The notes under the pieces: generated by a model | Seen by the model: only the letters and a program-made list of their open reading frames with translations | Told to the model about the DNA's origin: nothing | The model's database searches: none | Program-made: the position numbers and the translations under genes | Shown: positions 34,536 to 43,675 of the stretch, in pieces | Numbering within the stretch: position 1 is the first letter of the stretch | Layout: each line of letters begins with the position of its first letter | Source: Dokdonia donghaensis DSW-1 | Lineage (GTDB): Bacteria > Bacteroidota > Bacteroidia > Flavobacteriales > Flavobacteriaceae | Length of the DNA: 64,000 nt | Assembly: GCF_001653755.1 (NCBI RefSeq) | Contig: NZ_CP015125.1 | Coordinates: 1,052,001-1,116,000, forward strand | Reading direction: 5' to 3'

Positions 34536-35876
34536 ATGGAAAAAATATTAATTAAAGATGCACATATTGTTAATGAGGGATCTATCTTAAGAGGAGATAT
34601 ACTTATTCACAATGGGGTGATAGAGGAAATTGCAGAGAGTATTAGTGCAAAATCTGGAGATGTCCATATTTTTGATGCAGAGGGTCAATACTTATTACCG
34701 GGAGTTATAGATGACCAAGTGCACTTTAGAGAGCCTGGCTTAACCCACAAAGCAAACATAGCTACAGAGTCTAGAGCAGCTGTTGCTGGAGGGATTACTT
34801 CTTTTATAGAAATGCCTAATACTAACCCACAAACTACTACTGTAGAAAAACTGGAGGAGAAGTTTGAGATTGCTAGTAAAACATCTGCTGCAAACTATTC
34901 TTTTATGTTTGGAGGGACTAACGATAATCTTGACGAAATCTTAAAAGTAGATAAGAAAAGTGTTGCGGGTCTTAAATTATTTTTAGGAAGCTCTACGGGT
35001 AATATGCTGGTTGATAACGAGGCTGTACTTGAAAAGATTTTTAAGTCTACAGATATGGTTATCTCAACCCACTGTGAAGATGAAGAGACCATTAGAGAGA
35101 ATCTAGCAATATATAAAGAGCGTTATGGTGATGATATACCTATGAATCTTCACCCTATTATTAGAAGTGAAGAAGCTTGTTACATATCATCTTCTAGAGC
35201 AATAGAACTTGCTAAAAAAACTGGAGCAAGACTTCACGTTTTTCACTTATCTACGGGTAAGGAAACAGCGCTGTTTGATAATAGCATCCCACTAGCCGAA
35301 AAGAAGATTACAGCAGAGGTTTGTATACATCACCTTTGGTTTTCTGATGCAGATTATGATGAGAAAGGGTCCAGAATAAAATGGAATCCAGCTGTAAAAA
35401 CTGCTCAAGATCGCGATATGCTTTTTCAAGCACTACTGGATGATAAAATAGATGTAATTGCAACAGATCACGCACCACATACTATTGAAGAAAAAGATAA
35501 TGTATATACAAAGGCTCCTAGTGGTGGACCATTAGTTCAACACGCCCTGCCGGCTATGTTAGAATTTTATCACCAGGGTAAAATATCTCTAGAAAAGATT
35601 GTTGAGAAGATGTGTCACAACCCAGCGATACTTTTTCAAGTAGAAAAGCGAGGTTATATACGTAAAGGGTACAAGGCAGACCTTGTGCTAGTAGATCTTA
35701 ACGCTCCTTGGACGGTTAATAAAGATAACATTCTATATAAGTGTGGTTGGTCTCCTTTTGAGGGTACTACTTTTAAATCACGTATCACACATACTTTTGT
35801 AAATGGTCGTCTCGCTTATAAAAACTTTAAGGTGTATGATGAACTTTTTGGAGAGCGTCTTACGTTTGATAGATAA
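34536..35876 (+). CDS. pyrC: dihydroorotase (type I, zinc-dependent)
   Basis: It closes carbamoyl-aspartate to dihydroorotate in pyrimidine synthesis. The 446 aa carry the amidohydrolase metal ligands: DDQVHFREPGLTHK near 62-75, THCEDEETI near 179-187, FHLSTGKETAL near 236-246, and the last ligand in ATDHAPHTIEEKD near 308-320. In the first motif the usual DxHVHxR reads DDQVHFR, so one of the two paired His residues is Gln. I recognise this feature in flavobacterial PyrC, but it could lower metal affinity. It is followed directly by the DUF4296 gene. Confidence 0.92.
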   Translation: MEKILIKDAHIVNEGSILRGDILIHNGVIEEIAESISAKSGDVHIFDAEGQYLLPGVIDDQVHFREPGLTHKANIATESRAAVAGGITSFIEMPNTNPQTTTVEKLEEKFEIASKTSAANYSFMFGGTNDNLDEILKVDKKSVAGLKLFLGSSTGNMLVDNEAVLEKIFKSTDMVISTHCEDEETIRENLAIYKERYGDDIPMNLHPIIRSEEACYISSSRAIELAKKTGARLHVFHLSTGKETALFDNSIPLAEKKITAEVCIHHLWFSDADYDEKGSRIKWNPAVKTAQDRDMLFQALLDDKIDVIATDHAPHTIEEKDNVYTKAPSGGPLVQHALPAMLEFYHQGKISLEKIVEKMCHNPAILFQVEKRGYIRKGYKADLVLVDLNAPWTVNKDNILYKCGWSPFEGTTFKSRITHTFVNGRLAYKNFKVYDELFGERLTFDR

Positions 35877-36373
35877 TGAGGAAACTTTATATAATCATAT
35901 CCATTATTTCAGTTGTCACTAGTTGTCAAGAAATTCCAGAAGTTCAAAAGCCAGAAGGCTTTATAGAGCAACCCGTGATGGAAGAGATTCTTTATGAATC
36001 TATTTTAATTAATGCCGCCCAAGGGTATAATATTGCAAAGCTTAAACTCATAGGTCTCAAACCAGACACCTACGTGTATGATAAGTTTAATATAGACAGT
36101 GCTACTTATGCTCAAAATGTAGCATACTATACCACAGATATAGATGCTTATAGGGAAATGAATGCAAAAGTACTCGACAGGATAAAAGCCCAGCTAGCTG
36201 TAGATGACTCAATAGAAACTGCCGAGCGCAAGCTTAAAGACTCCTTAAGAACAGCTCGAGCGAAGGAAATTCAGAAAGAAAAGCAAGAAAAAGGTAAAAT
36301 AGGAAACAACCCTAATATACCTACTCGCACGGTAACAGATTCTTTTGCGAGAAAATATCGTAAAGATAATTAA
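35876..36373 (+). CDS. DUF4296 lipoprotein
   Basis: The protein has 165 aa. A lipobox, VVTSC, places the modified Cys at residue 17. The DUF4296 core lies at about 25-110 (IEQPVMEEILYESILINAA, YVYDKFNIDSATYAQNVAYY), and a Lys/Glu-rich helical tail follows. It is an envelope protein of unknown role. Its ATG overlaps the pyrC stop (TAATG), and its 3' end overlaps the convergent epimerase gene by 4 bp. Confidence 0.85.
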   Translation: MRKLYIIISIISVVTSCQEIPEVQKPEGFIEQPVMEEILYESILINAAQGYNIAKLKLIGLKPDTYVYDKFNIDSATYAQNVAYYTTDIDAYREMNAKVLDRIKAQLAVDDSIETAERKLKDSLRTARAKEIQKEKQEKGKIGNNPNIPTRTVTDSFARKYRKDN

Positions 36374-37359
36374 TGATTAAGATGCTTTGCTACACGATCT
36401 AGAGTTGCTGTTAGTGCTGTAGGTGTATAGTTAAATGTGCTGCATAGCTTATCGTTTCTATACCTGCTTTCTGTCTGTAGAGATTTATACCCTATGCTTG
36501 TAATTTGTCTTTTTTTTACAAAAACACCTCTTACCATATCTAGTGTATTTACAACTTTGAGAATCACTGTAGATAATGGTTTGCTAGGTGGTTTTAGGTT
36601 TAGGACAGTTGCGATTTTAGAAAAAAGTAACTTGTATGAAACCGTGTGTCCTACTGCAATATAACGCTCTTGTTTTATGGAGCCATTCATTGCGCTTATC
36701 ATAAGAGATACAAGATCTTTAACATCTATTATACCTGTAGACCCAGTAGGGAAGTACGATTTTTTTTTAAGAATATATGAAAAGAGCTTCCCGCTACCAG
36801 AAGTATAATCGCCTTCTCCTATAATAACGCCAGGGTTAAATATAACAGCGTTAAGTCCCTCTTCCGTACCGCGCCATACTTCCATTTCGGCGCCATTTTT
36901 TGTGAGGGCATATACAGAGTTTTTGGCATCTGGGTCCCAGTAGTTTTCTTCGGTAATGGGGTTGTTTGGTGTGCTGGCTAGGGTAGCTATGGAGCTTAGA
37001 TGAACGAGTTTTTCTACACCTGTACTTAAACTTAGGTTTACAACATTTGCGGTTCCTTCTACATTTACTTTTGTGAGTTCGTCAAATCGATAAGGATCAA
37101 AAGAGATCAAAGCGGCACAGTGGTAAACGTGAGTTACACCTGTAAAGACAGCACTTAGTGTAGGTATATCTGTAATATCTCCCAGCGCCCATTCTATAAG
37201 GTGTGTGTGGGTTTCCGCTTTCGCGAAAGCGTAATACGCAAGCACCTCTTCCTTTTTATGCTCACTGCGATATAATGCACGCACGGGTTTGCCACTTTCT
37301 ATAAGTGAGAGGAGTAGGTGTCTACCTACTAGGCCTGTGCTTCCGGTGATTAAAATCAT
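36370..37359 (-). CDS. NAD-dependent epimerase/dehydratase family protein
   Basis: The protein has 329 aa, an extended SDR. The cofactor motif ITGSTGLVGRHLL starts at residue 4, and the active-site Tyr-Lys appears as YALTKNGAE near 150-158. It resembles dihydroflavonol-4-reductase-like and nucleotide-sugar epimerase members; the substrate is not predictable. A dispersed palindrome at 37216-37231 encodes YYAFAKAE near residue 43, close to the first Rossmann turn. Confidence 0.85.
   Translation of the reverse strand: MILITGSTGLVGRHLLLSLIESGKPVRALYRSEHKKEEVLAYYAFAKAETHTHLIEWALGDITDIPTLSAVFTGVTHVYHCAALISFDPYRFDELTKVNVEGTANVVNLSLSTGVEKLVHLSSIATLASTPNNPITEENYWDPDAKNSVYALTKNGAEMEVWRGTEEGLNAVIFNPGVIIGEGDYTSGSGKLFSYILKKKSYFPTGSTGIIDVKDLVSLMISAMNGSIKQERYIAVGHTVSYKLLFSKIATVLNLKPPSKPLSTVILKVVNTLDMVRGVFVKKRQITSIGYKSLQTESRYRNDKLCSTFNYTPTALTATLDRVAKHLNH
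37216..37231. repeat. dispersed palindrome copy (exact 16-mer)
   Basis: Exact CGCTTTCGCGAAAGCG in the epimerase gene, minus-strand reading AFAKA. Confidence 0.95.
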
Positions 37360-37452
37360 ATTGTAAAGATACGCGACACGAGGGTAATGAGGGCGCCTCT
37401 TATATAATGTCTTTTTCCAGAAAAAGGATGATCACAGGTGATGGCTTATTTT

Positions 37453-37460
37453 TATATTTG
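37453..37460 (+). promoter_or_regulatory. Bacteroidota -7 box before tyrS
   Basis: TATATTTG, a perfect TAnnTTTG, 22 bp before the tyrS ATG. Confidence 0.55.
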
Positions 37461-37482
37461 CTTTTGCAGTTAAAACGATAAG

Positions 37483-38778
37483 ATGATCAAGAATTTTGTA
37501 GAAGAATTAAAGTGGCGTGGTATGGTACACGATGCAATGCCACAAACAGAAGAACACTTAATGGAGGCAATGCGCTCTGCTTATGTAGGTTTTGACCCTA
37601 CTGCAGATTCTTTGCACATAGGTAACCTTGTGCCTATTATGCTACTTGCACATTTTCAGAGAGCTGGTCATAGACCTGTTGCTTTAGTAGGTGGTGCTAC
37701 GGGTATGATAGGAGACCCATCTGGAAAATCTTCTGAGCGTAATCTTCTCGATGAGGAGACTCTAAGACACAATCAAGAATGTGTGCGCAAACAGTTATCA
37801 CAGTTTTTAGACTTTACATCTGGGGCAGAGAACCAAGCTCTTATGGTAAATAACTATGACTGGATGAAGGAGTTTTCTTTTCTAGACTTTATACGTGATG
37901 TAGGAAAGCATATTACAGTAAACTATATGATGGCAAAAGATTCTGTAAAAAATCGCCTCACAGGTGAGAGTGCAGATGGTATGTCATTTACAGAGTTTAC
38001 TTACCAGATGGTACAGGGGTATGACTTCTTACATCTATATAAAAATAATGACTGTACGTTACAGATGGGTGGTAGTGACCAGTGGGGTAATATCACCACA
38101 GGTACAGAGCTTATACGTCGTATAGCTGGAGGTAAGGGCTACGCGCTTACGTGCCCACTTATTACTAAGTCTGACGGAAGCAAATTTGGTAAGTCTGAGG
38201 GTGGTAATGTATGGCTAGATTCAAATAGAACATCACCTTATAAATTTTACCAGTACTGGCTTAATACAAGTGATGAAGATGCGGCTAAGTACATTAAGAT
38301 ATTTACTTTTTTAGATCGTGAGGAGATAGAGGCTCTTATTGAGACTCACAAAGAAGCACCACACCAGCGAGCTTTACAAAAGAGACTTGCAGAAGAGGTA
38401 ACAACTACGGTACACGATGAAGAGGCTCTTAAAAAAGCAATTGCAGCTTCAAATATGCTTTTTGGAAAAAGTACGAGTGAGGATTTAAAATCACTAGACG
38501 AAGCTACGTTTCTAGATGTTTTTGAAGGAGTACCTCAAGCAGATATTGCAAAAACAGAGATTGAAGCCGGTCTTGATGTGATTGCCGCTCTAGCCGAAAA
38601 AACAGGTTTTTTAAAATCTAATGGAGAAGCTAGGCGTGCGCTTAAAGAAAACTCTATATCTCTTAATAAGGAGAAGGTAGGAGAAGATCGTACTATACAA
38701 TCTTCAGATCTTATAAATGATACATTTATACTATTACAAAGAGGTAGAAAAAACTACTTCTTAATACGCGCTGTATAG
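37483..38778 (+). CDS. tyrS: tyrosyl-tRNA synthetase
   Basis: This class I synthetase charges tRNA-Tyr. The 431 aa include HIGN (near 46-49, the HIGH motif), the tyrosine-pocket segment YQMVQGYDFLHLY near 173-185, GGSDQWGNITTG near 199-210, and the KFGKS loop (KMSKS equivalent) near 236-240. The C-terminal S4 RNA-binding domain begins near 360 (LKSNGEARRALKENSISLNKEKV). A rho-independent terminator follows. Confidence 0.97.
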   Translation: MIKNFVEELKWRGMVHDAMPQTEEHLMEAMRSAYVGFDPTADSLHIGNLVPIMLLAHFQRAGHRPVALVGGATGMIGDPSGKSSERNLLDEETLRHNQECVRKQLSQFLDFTSGAENQALMVNNYDWMKEFSFLDFIRDVGKHITVNYMMAKDSVKNRLTGESADGMSFTEFTYQMVQGYDFLHLYKNNDCTLQMGGSDQWGNITTGTELIRRIAGGKGYALTCPLITKSDGSKFGKSEGGNVWLDSNRTSPYKFYQYWLNTSDEDAAKYIKIFTFLDREEIEALIETHKEAPHQRALQKRLAEEVTTTVHDEEALKKAIAASNMLFGKSTSEDLKSLDEATFLDVFEGVPQADIAKTEIEAGLDVIAALAEKTGFLKSNGEARRALKENSISLNKEKVGEDRTIQSSDLINDTFILLQRGRKNYFLIRAV

Positions 38779-38803
38779 TACCTAATAGAATAGTTATATA
38801 AAT

Positions 38804-38843
38804 GAAAACCCCAGTGTTCTTAAAAAGAGCATCTGGGGTTTTC
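38804..38843 (+). terminator. terminator after tyrS
   Basis: AAAACCCCAG paired with CTGGGGTTTT around an 18-nt, partly paired loop. The T run after the stem fits a plus-strand terminator. Confidence 0.8.
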
Positions 38844-38876
38844 TAACTAACTAACCAATCTATCATTAAGTCGTAT

Positions 38877-39326
38877 TTAATTCTTAGTCCTTACAGATTG
38901 CCACTCTATATCTGCTTTTTTCTTTAGGCTTTCTGCACCCTCTTCATTCCACTTATCAAGGGTGTTAACTCCCCAGGAGTTGTAAAACAGGTATAACTTG
39001 CCATCTCTTATCTCAAAGGTTTCTGGATCTACACTTACTTTTTTACCTTTATCTGCTATCGCATAGGCGCAATACCCTCCGTACTGGGGTATAAACTCTT
39101 CTGGAGCGGCTTTAAAACGATCTAGGTTAGCTTGACTAGCAAACTTAAACTTAGCCCCATCATAGGTAGTTGTATATTTTTTATCGCCCTCAATAGCCTT
39201 ATTGTTAAAATACTCAGTTACGTCATAACCTTCGGCAGCATAGCCTTTTTTAAGATTATAATCTGTCTCTTGAGCGCTGGCCGTAAGGCTCATTAATGCT
39301 ATAATAAAAAATGTAATTGTTCTCAT
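38877..39326 (-). CDS. secreted YHS-domain protein
   Basis: The protein has 149 aa with a signal peptide to about residue 18 (SLTASA, then QETDYN). A YHS-like domain covers about 28-95: KKGYAAEGYDVTEYF, YDGAKFKFASQANLDRFKAAPEEFIPQYGGYCAYA. The YHS motif is metal-binding in some proteins; the only Cys seen here is in GGYCAYA. It is a single-gene unit, periplasmic by prediction and of unknown function. Confidence 0.85.
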   Translation of the reverse strand: MRTITFFIIALMSLTASAQETDYNLKKGYAAEGYDVTEYFNNKAIEGDKKYTTTYDGAKFKFASQANLDRFKAAPEEFIPQYGGYCAYAIADKGKKVSVDPETFEIRDGKLYLFYNSWGVNTLDKWNEEGAESLKKKADIEWQSVRTKN

Positions 39327-39405
39327 AAGAAGTATTTATGTGTCTATACCTACGCAATTTAAGTCGCAAGAGTTTTGAGATAATTACAACTTCAAAGTGT
39401 TGTTT

Positions 39406-40383
39406 TTAAAGCGCCATAAGATTGCACCCGCGTATGTCTGAATTATCAAACCTGCCTATCACACTAAAACTGCCATCCTCGTAAACTTTACCTAGATCTT
39501 GAGTTGCTATAAATGAGCAAGAATTTTTATTTGCGAGATCTATTATGTTGAGTCCGCCGCTTTTTAAGTCTGTGAGTAGGGTAAGTGCATCTTCTGTATC
39601 GCGTGTGTAGACTTTTATCCACGGTGGTGTGGTAAAAATTCCATCGCCAGAAGAATATCCTTGACTTAATAGCTCTGTCATACCATACTCGCTATGTATT
39701 TTTTCTACCCCAAAACCTGTGCTAAGTATTTTATGAAGTTCTGGTCGAATAATTTCTTTACGTCTTCCTTTCATACCGCCTGTTTCCATAATAATGGTGT
39801 TGCTAAGGTTGAAAGTATGCTTTTCTACAAGGTCTAAAAGTGCAAATGAGACACCTATAAGAAGGACTTTTTTTTCTGAGGTGTCAAGTGTCACTAATTT
39901 GTTTGCCAGCTCGTCAAGATTGTTGAGGTAAAAGCCACTGTCTGGATGATTACTACCTTTGATTAAATCATCTACCATATAAATGAGCGATGATCCAGAT
40001 CGTTCTAAATAGGACGGTAGTAAGGCTAGTATAACAAAGTCTGATGGGTTTCCGTACGCTTTCGCGAAAGCGGTTCTAAAACTATCTTCATATAAGCTTA
40101 AATCTGTAACGTGATGTTTGCTGGTGATGCTGCCAGTAGTACCGCTGCTGCTAAAGGTGATAGCCGGCTCTGCATTGCCAGAAATGATAGAGCGGGATTT
40201 GAAAAACTGTATGGGTAAAAACGGAATCTCTCTACTTGATGTTATCTCACTGGGGTGTTTGTAGAGTAAATCACAAAAAGATCTATACACGCTATTATGC
40301 TCAAACTGATACCTGAATGTAGCGAGCGCCTCCTTCTCAAATTGCTCATTATTTGTGATATTTAAAAAGGTTTGCTGAGGCAT
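39406..40383 (-). CDS. LuxE/PaaK-like acyl-protein synthetase family
   Basis: The protein has 325 aa. SSSGTTGS (near 87-94) is the adenylate-forming phosphate loop, and HSEYGMTELLSQGYS near 233-247 is the second ANL-type motif. The length and order match LuxE-type acyl-protein synthetases, which activate a fatty acid as acyl-AMP and transfer it to a Cys. No luxC/luxD or acyl-reductase gene is nearby, so the acceptor is unknown. It has its own -7 box. A dispersed palindrome at 40057-40072 encodes TAFAKAY near residue 106. Confidence 0.82.
   Translation of the reverse strand: MPQQTFLNITNNEQFEKEALATFRYQFEHNSVYRSFCDLLYKHPSEITSSREIPFLPIQFFKSRSIISGNAEPAITFSSSGTTGSITSKHHVTDLSLYEDSFRTAFAKAYGNPSDFVILALLPSYLERSGSSLIYMVDDLIKGSNHPDSGFYLNNLDELANKLVTLDTSEKKVLLIGVSFALLDLVEKHTFNLSNTIIMETGGMKGRRKEIIRPELHKILSTGFGVEKIHSEYGMTELLSQGYSSGDGIFTTPPWIKVYTRDTEDALTLLTDLKSGGLNIIDLANKNSCSFIATQDLGKVYEDGSFSVIGRFDNSDIRGCNLMAL
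40057..40072. repeat. dispersed palindrome copy (exact 16-mer)
   Basis: Exact CGCTTTCGCGAAAGCG in the LuxE-like gene, minus-strand reading AFAKA. Confidence 0.95.
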
Positions 40384-40398
40384 TTATTAGAATTTAAG

Positions 40399-40406
40399 CA
40401 AAGATA
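40399..40406 (-). promoter_or_regulatory. Bacteroidota -7 box before the LuxE-like gene
   Basis: On the minus strand TATCTTTG, a perfect TAnnTTTG, 15 bp before the ATG and next to the terminator of the preceding gene. Confidence 0.55.
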
Positions 40407-40410
40407 TAAA

Positions 40411-40442
40411 AGAAAAAACGCCCTCCATAAGGAGAGCGCTTT
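40411..40442 (-). terminator. terminator after the T9SS-secreted protein gene
   Basis: Minus-strand reading GCGCTCTCC, loop TTAT, GGAGGGCG, then TTTTTTCTTTT. Confidence 0.85.
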
Positions 40443-40466
40443 ATAAAGGTTGTATAAATGTATTCT

Positions 40467-42797
40467 TTATTTAATTATAAGCTTTGCTGTAGTTGAGCTT
40501 GTAGCACCTGCTACTTGTACTACATATACTCCAGGGGCAAGTGCACTTACATCTATAGGGTTTGCAGTAGTTGTCTCAATTACTTTCTTACCTGTAATCT
40601 CAAAAATAGACACATTCATTGCTGTATTAATCCCAGTACTTATCGTGATTTGATCACTTGCAGGGTTAGGAAACATCGCTATCGCTATAGCTGTAGTTTC
40701 TCCTAAGCTTAAAAACTCTTCAAAATCTGTTACATCACGAGCGGTGATAAAGTAATCTCCATCATTGCGTTCTGTGATGATACCAGATATGTTTTGAGCC
40801 TCTGTAGGTACTGCGGTACCTATATAATCTGCATCAAAGAATGTTGTTCTAAAAGTGTATGCACCTTCTGGAGTAGTAAGTCCGTATTCTGTACCAGTTA
40901 CCCAGTCTGTATTTGTTGCAGTGTCTATTGTAGCTTCTGTTAGAGTTACATACTCTGCCTCATAATCATTAGGATTTGCAGCGAGTTCTGTCACTGTTAC
41001 CATTTGTGCAGTAATTGTGTTTCCGGTAGAAAATGCATCTCCAGGATCTTCACTAGGAACAAATTGTAGCATTCCTTGAAAAGAGCTTAACGTACCTGTA
41101 AGGCCTAGGATACCGTCACCTACGTTATATACAGTAGTGATAGTTCCTGCGCTGTCATCTATTAAGATGGCAGCTGTATCATCTTCAATAAATTTTTGAT
41201 TTCTAAAATCTTGTTGGAAAGTGAGTATTGCTTCACCAGTAAGTGTGTAGAGTGTTCCTTCTGTACCCGCTCTAAGATCTGCTAGTGTTGCAACTTCTGT
41301 TGCCTCTACAGCATCTGCTTCAATATCTGCAGCATCACGAGCTGTGATGAAGAACTCTCCGTTATTACGCTCATTAATAATACCAGAAATATTTGCCTCA
41401 TCAGTTGGTACTACTTCACCTATATAGTCTACATCAAAAAATGTAGTTCTAAAAACATAAGATCCATCTGTATTAGTCATTGGGTACTCTTGACCATTTA
41501 CCCAAGATGCATTCGCAGAGTTGTCTATAGTAAGACCAGTGATTCTTACATACTCAGACTCATAATCATTAGGATTTGCGGCTAGTTCTGTTACTGTTAC
41601 CTCTTGTGCCGTAATAGTGTTTCCTGTAGAAGTTGCGGTACCTGGATCCACACTTGGTATAAATTGTGTCATCCCGTTAAAGTCTCCTAGTACTCCTGTT
41701 ATACTAGTAATACCATCACCCACGTTATATGCAGTAGTGATAGTCCCTGCGCTGTCATCTATTAGAATAGCACCTGTGGCATCCTCAATAAATTTTTGAT
41801 TTCTAAAATCTTGTTGGAAAGTGAGTATTGCTTCTCCAGTAAGGGTGTATTCTTCACCTACTGTTCCTGCTCTTAGGGCTGCGATGTCTGCCACTTCTGT
41901 AGCTGGCTCACAAGCTGGTGTTGTAACATCTATAGAGAGCATACAGTCTGTACTTGTTACTTCTAGTGTTATAGTTGTGTCTTCAGATACGTCTGTAAGT
42001 GTAATGGTTCCGTTTGCTGTAGTCGTAGGGTCATCTCCTCCTACAATACCTCCACCGCTTGTAATTGCTACAGTATAAGTAGCGTCTCCACCTCCAGTAT
42101 AAGGTATCATAACTGTTGTACCATCTACAGCTGTGGTCTCGGTATCACAAGTCGCTGTAGCCGTGCCAAGAACTAGAGAGCAAGCTGGTGGCGTGGTAGA
42201 GTAGGTGCCTAGAGGCCACGGATTTGTTGCAGTTGCCTGAGTAGTGTCATCATCATTTGCATTAGTCCCGCTGTATGTAAAGTTGCCTACCATAAATGTA
42301 GTGCCGTCAGGTCCAGTACCGCTTACACGATAAGCCCATCCGTCTTGATATTCCCAAGTTTCACCTGTGCCATCTGTATTTAGATCTCCATAGACATCTA
42401 TTTGTGTTCCTTGAAGTGTTCCAGAACCGTCGTCTGCCACGTTATCATAAAGAGCTATAGAATCATCTCCATTGTTATTTGCACTATTTGAGGTAAAGTC
42501 TGGAGTAAACCCAAAAAAGGTCATAAAATCTTCTTCATTTGTAGAGATGTAAAAGTAATCTCCAGCGGTAGCAGAACCAGAAAAGGCAAACTCCACTTCA
42601 GAAATGCCGTTTCCGTTACTTGAGTTGCTAAAACCGTATGTGCTTAAGTCTGCAATATCATTAAGTGCATAAATTTCTATTGCTTTTGGAGTACCTCCTG
42701 TAAGGTTTCCATCAAAGATACCTGTAATCACTAGGTCTTGTGCAAAAACAGTGCACGATGCTAGAAATAAGGTAATTAAAAGAGTAATTTGTTTCAT
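40467..42797 (-). CDS. secreted multidomain protein with tandem OB-like repeats and T9SS sorting domain
   Basis: The protein has 776 aa. A signal peptide runs to about residue 19. A lamin-tail-like beta domain covers about 22-200 (VITGIFDGNLTGGTPKAIEIYAL). A short Thr/Gly-rich linker domain follows, then two tandem ~200-aa units (about 298-495 and 498-695), each starting with ALRAGT or DLRAGT and containing TLTGEAILTFQQDFRNQKF. They resemble DUF5689/OB-fold nucleic-acid-binding-like units. The C-terminal 75 residues (MFPNPASDQITI to AKLIIK) are a type A T9SS sorting signal, so the protein goes to the cell surface or outside. The substrate is unknown. Confidence 0.85.
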   Translation of the reverse strand: MKQITLLITLFLASCTVFAQDLVITGIFDGNLTGGTPKAIEIYALNDIADLSTYGFSNSSNGNGISEVEFAFSGSATAGDYFYISTNEEDFMTFFGFTPDFTSNSANNNGDDSIALYDNVADDGSGTLQGTQIDVYGDLNTDGTGETWEYQDGWAYRVSGTGPDGTTFMVGNFTYSGTNANDDDTTQATATNPWPLGTYSTTPPACSLVLGTATATCDTETTAVDGTTVMIPYTGGGDATYTVAITSGGGIVGGDDPTTTANGTITLTDVSEDTTITLEVTSTDCMLSIDVTTPACEPATEVADIAALRAGTVGEEYTLTGEAILTFQQDFRNQKFIEDATGAILIDDSAGTITTAYNVGDGITSITGVLGDFNGMTQFIPSVDPGTATSTGNTITAQEVTVTELAANPNDYESEYVRITGLTIDNSANASWVNGQEYPMTNTDGSYVFRTTFFDVDYIGEVVPTDEANISGIINERNNGEFFITARDAADIEADAVEATEVATLADLRAGTEGTLYTLTGEAILTFQQDFRNQKFIEDDTAAILIDDSAGTITTVYNVGDGILGLTGTLSSFQGMLQFVPSEDPGDAFSTGNTITAQMVTVTELAANPNDYEAEYVTLTEATIDTATNTDWVTGTEYGLTTPEGAYTFRTTFFDADYIGTAVPTEAQNISGIITERNDGDYFITARDVTDFEEFLSLGETTAIAIAMFPNPASDQITISTGINTAMNVSIFEITGKKVIETTTANPIDVSALAPGVYVVQVAGATSSTTAKLIIK
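41150..41860. repeat. 600-bp tandem internal duplication in the T9SS protein gene
   Basis: The segments around 41186-41234 and 41786-41834 are identical for 49 bases and lie exactly 600 bp (200 codons) apart. Flanking sequence is similar but diverged, which marks a tandem domain duplication with a conserved or gene-converted core. Confidence 0.9.
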
Positions 42798-42855
42798 ACT
42801 GTAGTGATTTGATTAGGCCATAAATTTAATTAAAATAGGAGGTAGTCGTTTATTT

Positions 42856-42871
42856 TGCTTTCGCGAAAGCG
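42856..42871. repeat. dispersed palindrome copy (14-bp core intact, intergenic)
   Basis: TGCTTTCGCGAAAGCG between the divergent T9SS protein and response regulator genes; the outer left C is T. Confidence 0.9.
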
Positions 42872-42991
42872 TAAGATTTAACGCAAGCTTAATATGGTTC
42901 GAAGAATTACAATTTAATTTGCAAGCTAGTTGCAGTGGCAACAAAAACATCAAAAAACGTATATTTACACAACGACTTAACCGTAATTACA

Positions 42992-43675
42992 ATGAAAAAA
43001 AAGGACCTTAAAATTTTACTAGTAGACGATGAGCCAGACATCTTAGAAATCGTTGGGTATAATTTGTCAAATGAAGGATATCAAGTAATTACTGGGACTA
43101 ATGGTCTAGAGGCTGTAAAGCTTGCAAAAAAACACCAGCCGCATCTTATCATACTAGATGTAATGATGCCAGAGATGGATGGTATAGAGGCTTGTGAAGT
43201 AATACGTTCTAACAAAGATCTTGAACAAACCATCATTACCTTCTTTACTGCAAGAGGAGAAGATTACTCTCAAGTAGCAGGTTTTGACGCAGGTGCAGAT
43301 GATTATATAACAAAGCCTATAAAGCCTAAGGTGCTTTTAAGCAAGGTAAAGGCTTTACTGCGCAGATTTAAAAATGAAGACGCTCCTTCACAAATAACTA
43401 AGGTGGGTAAACTCATTATTAACCGAGAAGAGTATAAAGTTTTTAAGGGTAAGCAAGAACTCTCGTTACCGCGAAAAGAATTTGAACTACTATCACTACT
43501 TACTTCAAAACCTGGAAAAGTATTTACCAGAGAAGATATACTTGATAAGGTATGGGGACTTGAAGTTGTAGTAGGTGGACGTACGATAGATGTACATATA
43601 CGTAAGCTTAGGGAAAAAATAGGTGATGAGTCATTTAAAACTGTAAAAGGTGTAGGTTATAAATTTGTGATCTAA
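42992..43675 (+). CDS. OmpR/PhoB-family response regulator
   Basis: The ATG at 42992 (MKKKDLKILLVDDEPD) gives 227 aa with a normal receiver start; an upstream GTG adds 19 unrelated residues. The receiver has the acidic pair DDE, phospho-acceptor Asp56 (ILDVMMPEMDG), Thr86 and Lys108 (YITKP). The winged-helix domain (about 130-225) includes LPRKEFELLSLL, GKVFTREDILDKVWG and VDVHIRKLREKIG-like segments. It is a DNA-binding regulator controlled by the kinase encoded immediately after it; the target genes are unknown. Confidence 0.95.
   Translation: MKKKDLKILLVDDEPDILEIVGYNLSNEGYQVITGTNGLEAVKLAKKHQPHLIILDVMMPEMDGIEACEVIRSNKDLEQTIITFFTARGEDYSQVAGFDAGADDYITKPIKPKVLLSKVKALLRRFKNEDAPSQITKVGKLIINREEYKVFKGKQELSLPRKEFELLSLLTSKPGKVFTREDILDKVWGLEVVVGGRTIDVHIRKLREKIGDESFKTVKGVGYKFVI

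Noticed and set aside
42935..42991. Upstream GTG start for the response regulator
   Set aside because: The extra 19 residues are unrelated to receiver domains, and the ATG at 42992 gives a standard start.
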